Numbered from the stretch's first letter, positions 48,040 through 59,459 are shown. The stretch is DNA of 64,000 nt from Casuarina equisetifolia (GCA_028551475.1 CM052356.1:1126001-1190000), one strand, 5' to 3'. Notes: generated by a model not told the origin, from the sequence alone. Made by a program: numbers and translations.

Positions 48040-48235
48040 AAAAGAATTCACTGCTACAAATGCTCTGTATGCAACTTCCTTTGCCATAAATCACGCTTCC
48101 AACTATCCCATTAGTATAGACCATCCATTACACCCAAACTATACCGTTTCTCTTGCGGTTCCATCGCCTAATGCTTTCTGCGATGCTTGTGGTCACTCTT
48201 GTAGAAGGTGCATTGTATATTTCTTAGTAAATTTG
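48040..48235 (+). pseudogene. DC1-domain relic 1
   Basis: One frame reads CYKCSVCNFLCHKSRFQLSH then a stop. After a frame change it reads DHPLHPNYTVSLAVPSPNAF and CDACGHSCRRC. These are two consecutive parts of DC1 (C1-like, Cys/His-rich zinc-binding) modules and match 51160-51320 of the larger pseudogene. Homology ends near 48235. Confidence 0.75.
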
Positions 48236-49559
48236 ATTCTCCATAAGAAGCAAATACGGGTTTAACTTCATGGAATGTCAATTAATTCGAGCATGAGTCG
48301 CTATGAAGATGAAGCTGTGGTGGAATTGTGACCTAAAAAATTAAAGAACAATATAGTCAGTGGCATTGTAGCGTTGCTATTAACAGTTGGAATTTTGACT
48401 TTGGTCCATAAAAACTCACTTTTTGGTTGTCTTTGACCGTGCTTTTCTCACTGTGATTCGTAGTCTTTCATTGTTCATGAGATTATTGCTTTGGTTTTTG
48501 CTTGCATCTGTCAAAGAGAATCAGACAACCAGAGTGTTGAAGAACAATTTTGGTGTGTTTCATAGAATCAAAGCATAAAAATAAAAATGGCCTTTTACAT
48601 GTCTTAGTGGCTCCAGATCAGTCTCGAGGTGGTTATATGAAGAAAAGGATGCTTCTTTGGCGGGAGATCATGGTAGATCACGACAGCTACAGATTTAAGA
48701 AAAAAGATTTTGTCATTTGGGATGCTAATGACAAATCTTTGACATTTGTACCATTTTTTAGTCCCAATGTCATTTAAATATTGTGGTAAAATCTCCGATT
48801 CAACATTATATGGTCATGCTTGCAACAAGTGGGATGCTGAAAATTCAGTTATAGGTATTTGTTTCTATATTCAACAAAGGAAACTTGGGATGCAATTACT
48901 TATACTGTTCAGTGCCTGACTATAGGATCGGGTAGCTGATCTTAATGGCTGAAGGATTTGGTCGGCATTCAACCAATCTTTACTTTTGTTCTTCTTCCTT
49001 CCACCTATTGTGACAAACAAGCGGAGAGCGTAAGATTGAGTTTCATAACGGAAACAGGACCTCAGTACATAAAGGGAAACTGGACCTGGGCTATTCTCAT
49101 TCAACTTGCAAATGTGTCTTACATGTTTCTCCTCCGTGTTCTATTTCCCTTCAGAGAACTTTTGGAGCTGATATCAAGGTGACATACTCCCCCGACATTA
49201 GTCTTTGCCTGAGTCATAATAATCTTACAGTCCTTCGATTGTTTCCCCTCTTCGAGGCCTACGACAAGATGCCTTCCCATTCGGTTCAACCACAACAATG
49301 CTAATGTCTTGGTTCAATTACAACAAAAAACCATCACTTCTGTTCTAAGCTAATGCTATTTTACATGAGCTTCAAAAGATATTGTGGCTTTAGCTAACAT
49401 AGACGTGTCTAGTGACACGGACTTGGGTTCCATCTCAAAAGATTAATCTTAATTGAAATGAGTAGTTAGTTTTTTTATATAACCAGATTATCCTGCATGC
49501 CTTTCCGAGGTGAGAGAATGAAGTCCGTTCTATTAGTCTCTAGATGAGCCCTGCAACAA
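48236..49559. other. Spacer, nothing recognised
   Basis: The only notable frame (48550-48777) has no domain and no paralog in the window. No repeat matching the duplicated units was seen. Confidence 0.45.
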
Positions 49560-49905
49560 TTTACTTTCCCTTAAGGGAAGACCTTGCCTCGCTGGATGAA
49601 TTGAGTGGCTTCCTCTCACGTGGTATCTGAGGTGGCGAGACTCTTGCAGTGTTCTCTTCCGCGGCACTTGCTTGATCTAGCACAGCTGAGGAATGGGTAC
49701 CAGGCTTCATCCTCTTCCATGGATTGAAGTAGTTCTGACTACACTATTGTCCGACCGCCTTCTTCAAGTAGGATACATGGAAAACGGGGTGGATTTTCGA
49801 ACCCTTAGGTAGTTCAATCAATAAGCAACTTGGCCAAACTCTCTGCACCTTTCATATGGTCCAAAGCAGTGGGCAGTTAATTTCTGGTAGCAAATGTTTA
49901 TTCTA
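49560..49905 (-). mobile_element. Gypsy (chromovirus-type) integrase tail relic
   Basis: The minus strand over 49749-49806 reads [19 protein letters not shown]. This is the hallmark sequence after the integrase core in chromoviral Ty3/gypsy elements. In an adjacent frame just upstream it reads [13 protein letters not shown] and FGQVAY, the preceding part of the same region, so a frameshift separates them. Stops follow, and no RT or LTR is seen nearby. It is an old fragment. Confidence 0.75.
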
Positions 49906-50500
49906 TTATTTTGAAAACTTTTTGACGTAATGTCCTTGAGAGGATACATAATGTGTAAAAACAGTATTTAAAGTAGTGAACAAATATTTTGGCATTGTTG
50001 TTTTGATCATTCTTTGCATTGTGTCTTCACAAGTTTTTTGTTTTTTGTTTTTTTGCCTTGTTTATCCTTTGTCTAGCAAATATGTTTACCATTTTCGTCA
50101 CGTATGTCACAGTGAGCAACATCTTTGAACTTATTCATATAGATATATGGGTCGACATCATACTTTTCATCACAATAGTGCCGATATTTCTTCACCATAG
50201 TAGAAGATTTTTACTAAGTACCTTCCATGGGACAAAAACCAACTTTGGATTTCTTGCAATCTTACACTTTGGTGGTTAGCACTCAGTTTCTCACTCCCAT
50301 TCGCAAAGCTAGACCTAATAAGGCCATTGAGTTTCTTAGTCATGATTGCCTTATTAATTTTTGCTCAAAATTTTTAATTAGGGGTGAAGAAGAAAAGAAT
50401 CCCCAACCAGTTGCTTGATGCTTAACACCATCACTTTTAAAGATTGTCACAATTGCTATGTGGTACTGGTCTTTGTTGCTTGATGCTTGAACTATGAAGG
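49906..50500. other. Spacer, nothing recognised
   Basis: T-rich sequence with open stretches (50019-50418) that show no domain. Confidence 0.45.
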
Positions 50501-51052
50501 GAGGAAAGAATAATAAGTAGAGATAGAGAGAGAAAAGGCAGGGGAAAGAAAAAGAGTGGAATCCACAGAGGATTGCGTGCTTCTAAAGAACAACGCAATT
50601 CCCTTTCATGTCAAGATGGTCATGCTGTACTGATGTGCTCAATTGGGTGCTCGAAAACTCAAAGATTCAAGAGGGAAAAAAAAATAAAGTGAATAGAGAA
50701 AGAGAGAAAGAAGGAGGAGAGGAAGAAAAGAATCCACAGAGGATTGTGTTCTTGAAGCCCAAAAAATTGGAATTGAAATGATCCTTAAAGGAAAGAAAAG
50801 GAAGAAGAATTGTGAGAGAGAAGACTATGACAAAAAGGGTGAGAGGAGAAGGAAGAAAAGATTCCGCAGAGATTGCCAGCTACGAATAGAGGACAAGCCT
50901 CAAAGTATGAAACTAAGAAACCCTCTTAGAAAGCAAAAAAATAACTTAGATACAAAAAGAGACATGGAATTTGGAATGAGATCGGGAAGTAATTTATAGC
51001 CTCTGTGTTGTAAGCATGTCAGAGATAGAGAGTGCAAGAAGTCCTGAAAGTG
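50500..51052 (+). promoter_or_regulatory. Purine-rich leader of the DC1 pseudogene with repeated AATCCAC...GGATTG modules
   Basis: A G/A-rich region contains the module aatccacagaggattg at about 50566 and 50728 and a degenerate copy near 50861, each after an aagaaaaga-like run. The last ~100 bp match the sequence preceding DC1 relic 1, and 50790-50860 matches 59580-59640. It is probably the promoter and leader of the DC1 gene. Confidence 0.5.
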
Positions 51053-52725
51053 ATGGAGAAGGAACTTGACATCCACCTCTTTCATAAAGTGAAGTTTATA
51101 GAAGATCTAAAAATTAATGGAGAGAAGGGAGTATTGTGTGGGTTATGTGAGGATCCAATATCGGGTCCTGGCTACAAACTTCGTCTGCCATGAATCGTGC
51201 TCTAACCTAGCCTTTCAAATAGAACATCCATTGCACCCAAACCACCCTTTTTTTGTTCGATCACCGTCCTATGCTCACTGTGATGCTTGCGGTAAATCTT
51301 GCAGAAGGTGCCTCTTTTACAGGTGTCAAGATTGTGAATTTGTCCTTGACACTAAGTGTTCCACTCGTTGGCAAGTAGAGAAGGTTGATTGCGATCAGCA
51401 TGCGTTCGTTCCTTTCCAAAAACATATTCAATTCACTTGTGAAGGCTGTGGTGAGGAACATAAGGACATAGGATTCATATGTAGCATATATAAACTCTTC
51501 ACTCACACCAAATGTGCTTTGTTTTTAAAGGCCATCAAAGTTGCAGGTCATGAGCACTTCCTCACACTCACTTACTCTATTCAAGAAGTGATCGCATAGG
51601 CCCACATAAAATGTGAAGCTTACTATGAAAAAGTGAATCCAAATATGCCGCTTATTATTGTCAACACTGCACTTACGTTGCCCACTTAAGATGTGCAAGA
51701 GACCGTCTAATTGATGACAGGTATGCAACCAATGATTCATCATCCAACAATATGAATGAACTGTTTAGTGATGGGTATCTACTTGGCTCAATCAAGGATA
51801 TGAATGAAGTAGGGAATGAAAGAGATCAACAGATCCAACATTTTAGCCATCCACATGAATTGGTTCTCAACCATGAAAAAGCCCTGCATGATAAGGTTTG
51901 TGATGCATGTATGCAATTAATCTCGATTCCATTTTATAGTTGTGTAGAATGCAACTATTTTCTTCATAGTCTATGTGTGACAATTCCAACAAATTTTATA
52001 CCTAGATATTGGCCAATCAATTTCATTGCGTTGTCACAAGCACGTACCCTTGATGGTGTGTACAAATGTGTATTTTGCAATCATTATTGACATGGATTTG
52101 CTTGTGCTTCTGAAGGGGCAGAGGGGTACTATGATATCCAATGTTTGATCATACAAAAGTTTCAACACAAGGGTCACCAGCACCCCTTCTTTGCATTTAT
52201 AAGGAGATCAATATGCAAAGCTTGTGGGGAAGGCGGTGCCTTGGTATGCTCTCAAGGTGATTTTGCATCGTGCCATAGATGCATATCCCTTCCACTCATA
52301 ATTAGTCACAAGATGATGCACATCCATTAAAACTTACCTACATTGCTAAAGATAGCTTTGGAGAGCTTTATTGTTTAATTTGTGAAGGAAAAAGAGATTT
52401 GAACCACTGGTTTTACTATTGTGAAAAATATAATTTTGCTAGTCATCTTCAATGTATTCTTAGAGAATTTTCATATATCAAGATTGGAAAAATTTATAAA
52501 GATGAATGACATCAACATCATGTTACTTTTGTCAAGAAGACAAATGACTCTCATCCATGTGATGCTTGTGGCTTGCCTTTTGGTGATATGGTCTTAGAAT
52601 ATGAGGAATGTAAGTTGAAGATCCACCCAAGGTTTGGTTTTAATTCTTTAGCTTGTTTGGACATATGGAGTGAAGGTAAAGGAAAAAGGACGCATATTAA
52701 AATGAAGGTGAAGATGAAGAAATAA
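51053..52725 (+). pseudogene. DC1 (C1-like zinc-binding) multi-module protein pseudogene
   Basis: The ancestral frame starts at ATG 51053 (MEKELDIHLFHKVKFIEDL, then CGLCEDPISGPGYK). A 14-bp deletion near 51173 shifts it. The next modules are HPLHPNHPFF...CDACGKSC..C and CEGCGEEHKDIGF. A stop (51597-51599) and a second indel near 51630 return the reading to the first frame, with CDACMQLISIPFYSCVECNY and, after a TGA at 52088-52090, HKGHQHPFFAF...CKACGEGG. A further shift near 52320 leads to CLICEGKRDLNHW, a TGA at 52507, and CDACGLPF to the TAA at 52723-52725. About six DC1 modules are recognisable. DC1 proteins are plant Cys/His-rich proteins that bind zinc and probably lipids or partners; this copy cannot make a full product. 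Confidence 0.88.
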
Positions 52726-52789
52726 GTAGAGATGAAGAAAGGCGTGTACTCCATGACGACGACGACTTCCATATACATTTTTTTTTTAT

Positions 52790-53595
52790 TTATGAATAAT
52801 TCGCTTTACTTGTACTACTATACCTTTTTTTTTTATAACATTTTGCTTAAAAAGTAAATGTTTTTGCTAAGTAGGTAAGGTTTCTTGCTTCTGTTTGGAT
52901 CTAGAGGGGGAGGTCATATTAAGGTTTTGTAGTTACTTAAGCTGCAAAGACAAAGAATTAACTATTTATTTGTTGTTATGTGGGATTATATTCTTGTTTG
53001 GAAACCAATATCTTATAAATGCATAACATATACATAGTGCTGCCATGGTTTGATTGTGATTCTAACACCATGGGCCAGTTCAAAGTTAGTTTTTAGGGGC
53101 ACATAGTGCAAGCCCAAGCCCAAGCCCAAGCCCAAGATCCAAATCTCCTTCTTGCTTTTATCTATTTGTTTATTTATCGTCATTATCGAATAAAAAAGAA
53201 ATTCGAACTTCAAGCAGACAATGAGCTTCCGTCAGCGTATAGGTCGAGCTAGCTATTCCTTTGGAAAATACATCAAAGATTTCAGATGTGATTTTTCTAA
53301 GATGTTGTTCCTTTATCGTGTTACGTGGCAAAAGTTACAAAACTAACAATGGGCTATACAATGACGAGATTTGTTGGGCTGTAAAGCTTGCATAACATAC
53401 ACAGCAAGATATTAAAAAAACAATTTGTGCTACATTTTTTATCTGAACTTGGTTTTAAATGCATCAACATAGATCTTATGATTGCAAAATTGGATATCTA
53501 CTTATAATAACTTTGGTTTTATCAAACCAAAATTTCAAGGGCGTGCGACTAAATTTACTAATCAAATGAAAGAATTGCAATTTTGTCCGAAAGAT
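52790..53595 (+). repeat. Duplicated DC1 downstream tail, copy 1
   Basis: This non-coding sequence after the DC1 pseudogene matches 60335-61115 in order and orientation (for example ttgttatgtgggattatatt in both). It includes the (AAGCCC)n tract near 53109-53136, which is not expanded in the other copy. Confidence 0.8.
53109..53136. repeat. Hexanucleotide (AAGCCC)n repeat
   Basis: Between four and five tandem units. The paralogous place near 60645 has only one or two diverged units. Confidence 0.9.
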
Positions 53596-54009
53596 GGATA
53601 TCTTATCATCGTTAGCTGTGTTATCACTATTAGCATAAGTTGATGAGGATTGAACTCATACTTTCAAATACATGTATACACATATCTTATATGAATAATT
53701 CAATTTAGTAATAGTTCTATATCCTTGTTGTTAATAATGTTTTTGGAATAACGAGTGGGAATAGAAAATGTCCTAAGTCAAAATATTTTTTAAAGGGGCA
53801 CTTGAAGTGTCGGTAATTTTAGAGTCAGCAAAATAAGTGGTAGGATTTGATGCCATTTTTAAAAAAATAATTTCCTTACTCTGAGATTACATTATCAAAA
53901 TCAATAAATTATTCTAATGCGACCAAACATCTCATTCCAAATCCCCAAAACAAGAAAGAAAAAATAAATTGATAACTCGTCCAGTTTGATGAATTTATTA
54001 TGAAGTATT
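53596..54009. other. Spacer, nothing recognised
   Basis: AT-rich DNA between the DC1 tail and duplicated spacer copy C, with no coding signal. Confidence 0.45.
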
Positions 54010-55075
54010 CTAGTGTTGTTAGTCATTTGATTACGGATAACTCATCATTATTGTAAAGAATTTGAAGCCAAGAAGAGGAGAGCTAGATTAGAGAATTTGC
54101 ATCTGTATTTCCTTGTATTTTGTGTACAATTCATTTCTATTTATAGTTATTTATACCGCTATATTAGAGATGATCCTAGTCATGAGCAAAGGCCAGAAGG
54201 AGAAATGAGCAAATAGTGAGTCGACGAGCAATGGGGCAAATGCCTTCTTATAATCGATTTTTTTTTTTTTTTTAAAAAAAAAAAATAGCCATGAGGTGAG
54301 CCTTGTAACACTTAATCGATCCATCAACTTAATAATTTAATTTTATGAACTTTCTACACTAATGTGCTTCCGTCAATTAGAAGAGGTATAATATTCTACA
54401 TGTGATTGTCAATGAAAATCCTGAACATCATCATGATAATAAAATAGTTCTATAACCAGGAATAATTCAAGCAAAGCTAATGTAAGCTAAATTAAATACA
54501 GAGCACTACAAGATATGCAGGAAAGTATAGACATATGAGACTTGCTTTTGACTTCACTAAACAAAACACACCATTCTTAATAAACCATTAATAACCATAT
54601 TATTTTCTTGGGTCATCAACCAAGATTGGTATCGTATATATATAAGGTAACTTCATAGGAGTCGTTTTATCCTAATCTTGTAATATACAGAGTCGAAATT
54701 ATCTTTTTCCAGAAAAGAAGAAACTTACATTAAGGCTTTGGGTCCATAAAATGGAAAGAATTACTCGTTACTTTTGACAGTTTGGTTCCCAAAAGAAGTT
54801 AAAAAGTGGAGCTCCAGGGCTCAAATAATTTTATTTTTTTTTTGAAAAAAAAAACACTAACAAAAGGAGCAACAAGCAGTCGTCATCAACTTGATTAACG
54901 AGACACCAACCACTCATCTCTCCTAAAGCCCAAATCACAATCATTTTTATTTGAAACATATTCCATGAAAGTGGCACTTACAATAACCGTGACTTATTTT
55001 ATGACTTCCACAAAAACATCAAAACTAAAGTAAACGAATTAAAAGAACGACATCGTCTTTGGATGACCTGTAACC
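54010..55075. repeat. Duplicated spacer, copy C, with about 309 bp of extra sequence
   Basis: 54010-54617 and 54927-55075 match spacer copies A and B. The interval 54618-54926 is unique to this copy. The match begins at the position equal to the start codon of the DUF247 fragments, but no DUF247 coding sequence is present on either side, so this unit has lost both genes. Confidence 0.8.
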
Positions 55076-55079
55076 GTAA

Positions 55080-56100
55080 ATTCAACTGATTCATGTGAGA
55101 ATAGAGTAAGCTCTTCCCCAACGGCAACTTCCTTCTTCACTCATCCCCAGTTTGCCTTTTTCCGTGTTTTCCAAAGATTGCTTCTCACACTGGTCCAAGC
55201 AAGGTTGGGCACAATGAGAAACCTCCTCAACTTGATCACCCCTAAATGGTTAGTTTCTGCAATTGGCTGAACATTAGACTACAGGAATATAAGACGTTGA
55301 ACAATCAACACGTCACTGACCCTCACAGATGATGCTGAAATAAGGCCCTAATGAAGATAAAGAAGTATAATTCTTGAAGTTCTAATAAAATATCTGGGTA
55401 AGTGATTCAGTTCTGGTTACAGTGTCAAATAATTTTAAGAAATAAAAGAGAAAACGAGGTCATGCTGTTATGTCTTGTCCACTGACTCCTCTGTTTCCCC
55501 ATTATCCATAAAGTGCCATGGTATTTCCTCATCAAAATCGAAGGTTTCTAACCCTCTGCAGTTTCTCTCAAATCCTTTGGCACTCGATTGCCAATTCAAA
55601 GTGAAGGAAGTGGCTTGAAGCCCTTGAAGGGAGGAAAAGAATAAATAAACAGGACAACTGATTGAGAAAAGAAGAACAAAATCCACAAAGGATTACTTGC
55701 TTTTGAAGCCTTGAACGGACAATCTTCCTACTTTTCAAGGAACTCAGTAAGCGTGTTGTTATAGAGAGAGAAGAGGGGGAGAATATTAGAAATTGAAAGG
55801 CCCAACTAAAACATAAAACCGTGCAATAGTGGGTTACCAACAAAAACTTATAAGATCAGGCTCTCCTGTTACCTTATTCAATGTAGGACTGGATATTTTA
55901 ATACTTCAACGTAGAAAAAGGTGTGGAGCTATCCTGCCTCAAGAAAACAGAAAGCAGACAATTTCCATGCTTTTGAGGGGATCCGTCGGGTCTGATTCTT
56001 GAGAGCTTAAAGAGGAAAATAATAAAGTAAAGAGAGAGAAGACAAGGAGAGGGGAGGAAGAAAAAGAAAAGAATCCACAAAAACTACTCCATGATTTATT
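55080..56100 (+). repeat. Duplicated leader unit L2
   Basis: It is similar to L1 (46440-47640) but lacks the 279-bp insertion, and its second half is similar to 63330-63900. It joins spacer copy C directly near 55076, so the DUF247 gene expected between them is missing. Confidence 0.78.
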
Positions 56101-56390
56101 CCATCAGTTTTAAACTTTACTGGTCCTAGCTGCTTGACATATGATAAATTACAAGAAAGGTAGAAGAAGAATAAGTTGTTTCCCTATTTTTTGTCATTTT
56201 TTTATCATAAACATGTTGTTTCCCTTAATTTTATTGAAAAATTCATCCTTTTAATTCGCAATTCATGAAATCTTTCCTTTTTGACAAAACTAAAATTAAT
56301 CTTTCGAACTTGATCTCCTTAAGCTACGTTCTTATTACAAGTTGCATAGGATATGAGTTTTTAGAGTTAAAATATTTATAAAAAAAAAAA
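56101..56390. other. Spacer, nothing recognised
   Basis: AT-rich DNA ending in an A run at about 56380-56392 that abuts a DC1 relic. Confidence 0.4.
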
Positions 56391-56395
56391 AAAGA

Positions 56396-56519
56396 AACAC
56401 ATGGTATGTAAGCACCTCCTTACGCTCACTTGTTCTATTCGGGAAGTGAAGTAGGATGAGATAGTACGTGAAGCTTGCCCTGAAAAAGTGAATACGAAGT
56501 ATTGTCCGTTATGCTTAAG
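56396..56519 (+). pseudogene. DC1 relic 4 (about 125 bp)
   Basis: The stretch resembles 51552-51650 of the DC1 pseudogene (cacctccttacgctcacttg, then gtgaagcttgccctgaaaaa). It contains a stop and covers less than one module. Confidence 0.6.
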
Positions 56520-57127
56520 TGTCATCCTTTTTTGTGAGGCCAGACTGCAAACCAAGTTTGGATGGCAGTTAGGAAAAGCAACAATGATGCGGCAAGAAAA
56601 GCAATGGCAGACCAGGGGTTGCTGAAATAATCTTGATGGAGTTGGGTGATCCATTTAGCGATGTGGAATAACCAATTTTTGTTGTAGTAGTCTTCAATCT
56701 GGCAACTGACTTCCTTATAACGTTGGGCACCAAGTCAGTACCTGTCTCATTGAAGAGGTCTGCTACTTGTTCGTCGCTTCCAAGGAAATTGAGTACGCCT
56801 GCTTCCCTGAGCTGCTTGACATCGTTGGCCTCAGAGATGAATGAACAGAGGAAAGATATATAAGAGCTGATGCCAAATTCATTGCGAAAATCCAGAAACA
56901 TTTCGTAGGCTATCAAGTTCATCAACTTAGGGCGCATATAATCATCCACTCTAATATTTGGTAGCCAAAGTTTTCCGGTCAAGAAACAGCAACCTTTTGT
57001 AAAACTTATGTCTCTGAAGTTCCTACTTTGACCGACTCTCACCTATATTCCTGCTGCTTTAAGCTCCTGCATGTTGCGAGCCGATTTCCAATATGGGTAT
57101 TTCCATTCCTTCTAGAGTTTTAGCCAT
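56520..57127 (-). pseudogene. DUF247 3' fragment B, frameshifted
   Basis: From the position of the ATG at 57127 the minus strand reads like fragment A. It carries an early indel, a stop (ATA TAG) near 57045, a long open part (57042 down to about 56730, FRDISFTKGCCFLTGKLWLP) and another frame loss after TDLVPNV near 56722. The remaining DNA still encodes, in a second frame, the C-terminal family region including a hydrophobic segment (AIAFLAASLLLFLTAIQTWF) and ends near 56520. At least three lesions make it a pseudogene. Confidence 0.85.
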
Positions 57128-58022
57128 TTGATTGCAGATAACTCAAAAAGTATTGGAAAGAATTTGAAGGCTAGAAGAGGAGAGCTATATTAGAGAATTT
57201 GCATCTGTCTTGCCCTGTATTTTTTGTATAAGTCATGTCTATTTATAACTATTTATATAGCTATATAAGAGATGACCCTAGTCATGAGCAAAGGCCAAAA
57301 GGAGAAATGAGCAAATAATGACTCAACGAGCAACGGGGGCAAATGCCTTCTGATAATCATTTTTTTTTTTAAAAAAAATGGAACTTTAAGCCAATGAGCC
57401 TTCTAACGCTTAATTAATCCGTCAACTTGATAATTTAATTTTATAAGATTTTTACACTTAATGAGCTTCCTATAAATTAAAAGAGGTATAATATTCCATG
57501 TGTGATTGTCAATGACAATCCCAGACATCATCATGATAATACAATAGCTCTATAACCAGGAAAAATTCGAGCAAAGCTAATGTAAGCTAAATTAAATGCA
57601 GAACACTACAAGATATGCAGAAAAGTATAGAGATATGAGACTTACTTTTGGCTCCACTAAACAAAACAGACTATTCTAAATAAACCATTGATAACCACAT
57701 TATTTGCTTGGGGTCATAGAACCCAACTCGCAATCATTTTAATTTCAAACATATTCCATGACAATGGCACATGCAATCACCCTACTTATTTCATGACTTC
57801 CACAAAAACATCAAAACCAACATAAACAAATTAAAAGAACAATATTGTCCTGGTATGACTTGTAAAATCATGACTACAGTAGAACTCTTCATGGTTCACT
57901 TACTTTCAGAAACAACAGACATAAGGAATGGGAACTATGTGACCTCAGCCAACAAAGAAAATAGATGCGCTTGAAGTGAAAGAGTTAACAATTCTTCAGT
58001 ACCTTCTTTCCCAAGCTAAGTT
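57128..58022. repeat. Duplicated spacer, copy B
   Basis: This spacer lies between DUF247 fragment B and the intact DUF247 gene. It corresponds closely to copy A (43915-44763), which occupies the same relative place. Confidence 0.85.
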
Positions 58023-59393
58023 TCACATTTTTTTGAATCCACACCAAGTTTGAATGGCACTTAGACCAAGTGCCAATAATGCGCCGAGAAAGGCAAGGAC
58101 ACTCCAGGGGGTGCTGAAATGTTTGTGAAGGAGTTGAGCTATCCAGGTCATGCATATGTTGTTGTAGTGGTCTTGAATCTGGCACTTGACGTCCTTGTAC
58201 GCTTCAACGTTGGGCACCAAGTCAGTGCCTAACTCGTTGAAAAGGTTTGCTACATGTTCGTCGCTTCCAAGGAAATTATGGAGTACGCCTGCTTTTCTGA
58301 GCTGTTTGACATCGTTGGGTTCATCGATAAGTGAATCAAGGAAGGATATATAAGAGGTGATGCCAAAGTCATTGTGGAAATCCAGACACATTTCGTAGGC
58401 TATCAAATTCATGAACTTAGGGCCCGTAGAATCATCCACTTTGATTTCTGGTAGCCAAAGGTATCCCCTCGAGAAACAGCACTTTGTAAAACTTATGTCC
58501 TTCAAATTACTATTCTCACGGAGTTTCACTTGGATTCCTGCTTCTTTAAGCTCCTGCACGTTACGATACGATTGCCAATATGGGTATTCCCGTTTCTTTT
58601 TGGAATTCTTTCCAGAGGATGTGTCGGATTTCTTATCACCCAAGAGTCTTGTCCTGAAAAGGTCAAGAAGATGGGTTGGCTTTACCGGTTCCGGCCTCCC
58701 CGTTTGCTGCAAAGTCTCATTTCGGATGAAGTCTTTGATGGACTCTTTCAGCCTTGCTTTCTTCTCGCTCAAACTCATCAACAACTTGAGGAGAAGATAG
58801 GGAACTTGGTTCTCCAGCAAGAACAAATCCTGGTGAGCGAAGGTTACGCTGTCGTTCTTTATATTTAACTCTGAAAACTTGTCCTCTACAACGGTGAATA
58901 TGTACTGTAGTATTGCGCAACCATCAACGAGCAGCATCCAGGCGAGGTCGTCATCATTATACTTCCTTGCCACCTCCTCTTCGAAGCATTCCCTCAGTTT
59001 CTGGAGATTCTCCATAATCTTCTGGTATAACGTATTTATCTGCTCGGATGAAATAACTCCATTCTTATCACAATTTTTCACATATTCATGGGCCAATCTA
59101 AGCTTGTACTTCTCTCCTAGCTCGTACTTTGGATTTCCATGATGGATCGGACCAAGCGATGCCACTCTTGGCTCAAAGTACTTCTTGAATTCCTTGTGAT
59201 CTCGCAGCAAAAATATAACCTTTTGTATTTTCGCTGGGCGGCTCGTGATGTTTGTTGCATTCATTAACGTTGCAACCTTTTCACCCTTGGCACGGAAGCT
59301 GTTTCGTTCCCTAACTTCGCTTCGAACAACCTGTATTGAACTTAGCTCCTCAATAAGATGAGTACGGTCCATCAGGTAGCAGCGAGTTTGCAC
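58023..59393 (-). CDS. DUF247 family protein, the only intact copy
   Basis: One intronless frame of 456 codons. Family landmarks in order are RPAKIQKVIFLLRDHKEF (from about 52), ASLGPIHHGNPKYELGEK (about 79-96), WMLLVDGCAILQYIF, LFLLENQVPYLLLKLLMSLS, KFMNLIAYEMCLDFHNDFG, SFLDSLIDE...VKQLRKAG and a C-terminal hydrophobic segment WSVLAFLGALLALGLSAIQT (about 430-450). A single-pass membrane anchor at the C-terminus is usual in DUF247. The first 43 codons are doubtful: the DNA there is conserved in the paralog but the frame is not. Met44 (59264; MNATNITSRP) is therefore the better start, giving 413 aa. Biochemistry is unknown; family members include grass self-incompatibility determinants. Confidence 0.9.
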   Translation of the reverse strand: MQTRCYLMDRTHLIEELSSIQVVRSEVRERNSFRAKGEKVATLMNATNITSRPAKIQKVIFLLRDHKEFKKYFEPRVASLGPIHHGNPKYELGEKYKLRLAHEYVKNCDKNGVISSEQINTLYQKIMENLQKLRECFEEEVARKYNDDDLAWMLLVDGCAILQYIFTVVEDKFSELNIKNDSVTFAHQDLFLLENQVPYLLLKLLMSLSEKKARLKESIKDFIRNETLQQTGRPEPVKPTHLLDLFRTRLLGDKKSDTSSGKNSKKKREYPYWQSYRNVQELKEAGIQVKLRENSNLKDISFTKCCFSRGYLWLPEIKVDDSTGPKFMNLIAYEMCLDFHNDFGITSYISFLDSLIDEPNDVKQLRKAGVLHNFLGSDEHVANLFNELGTDLVPNVEAYKDVKCQIQDHYNNICMTWIAQLLHKHFSTPWSVLAFLGALLALGLSAIQTWCGFKKM

Positions 59394-59459
59394 AGAGGAA
59401 AGGAATAAACAACTAGAAAGAGATAGATACAGTGATGATGTTATACCAATGATTGAAGA

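Noticed and set aside
48550-48777. 75-codon frame between DC1 relic 1 and the Gypsy relic
   Set aside because: No cysteine/histidine pattern and no match to other units in the window.
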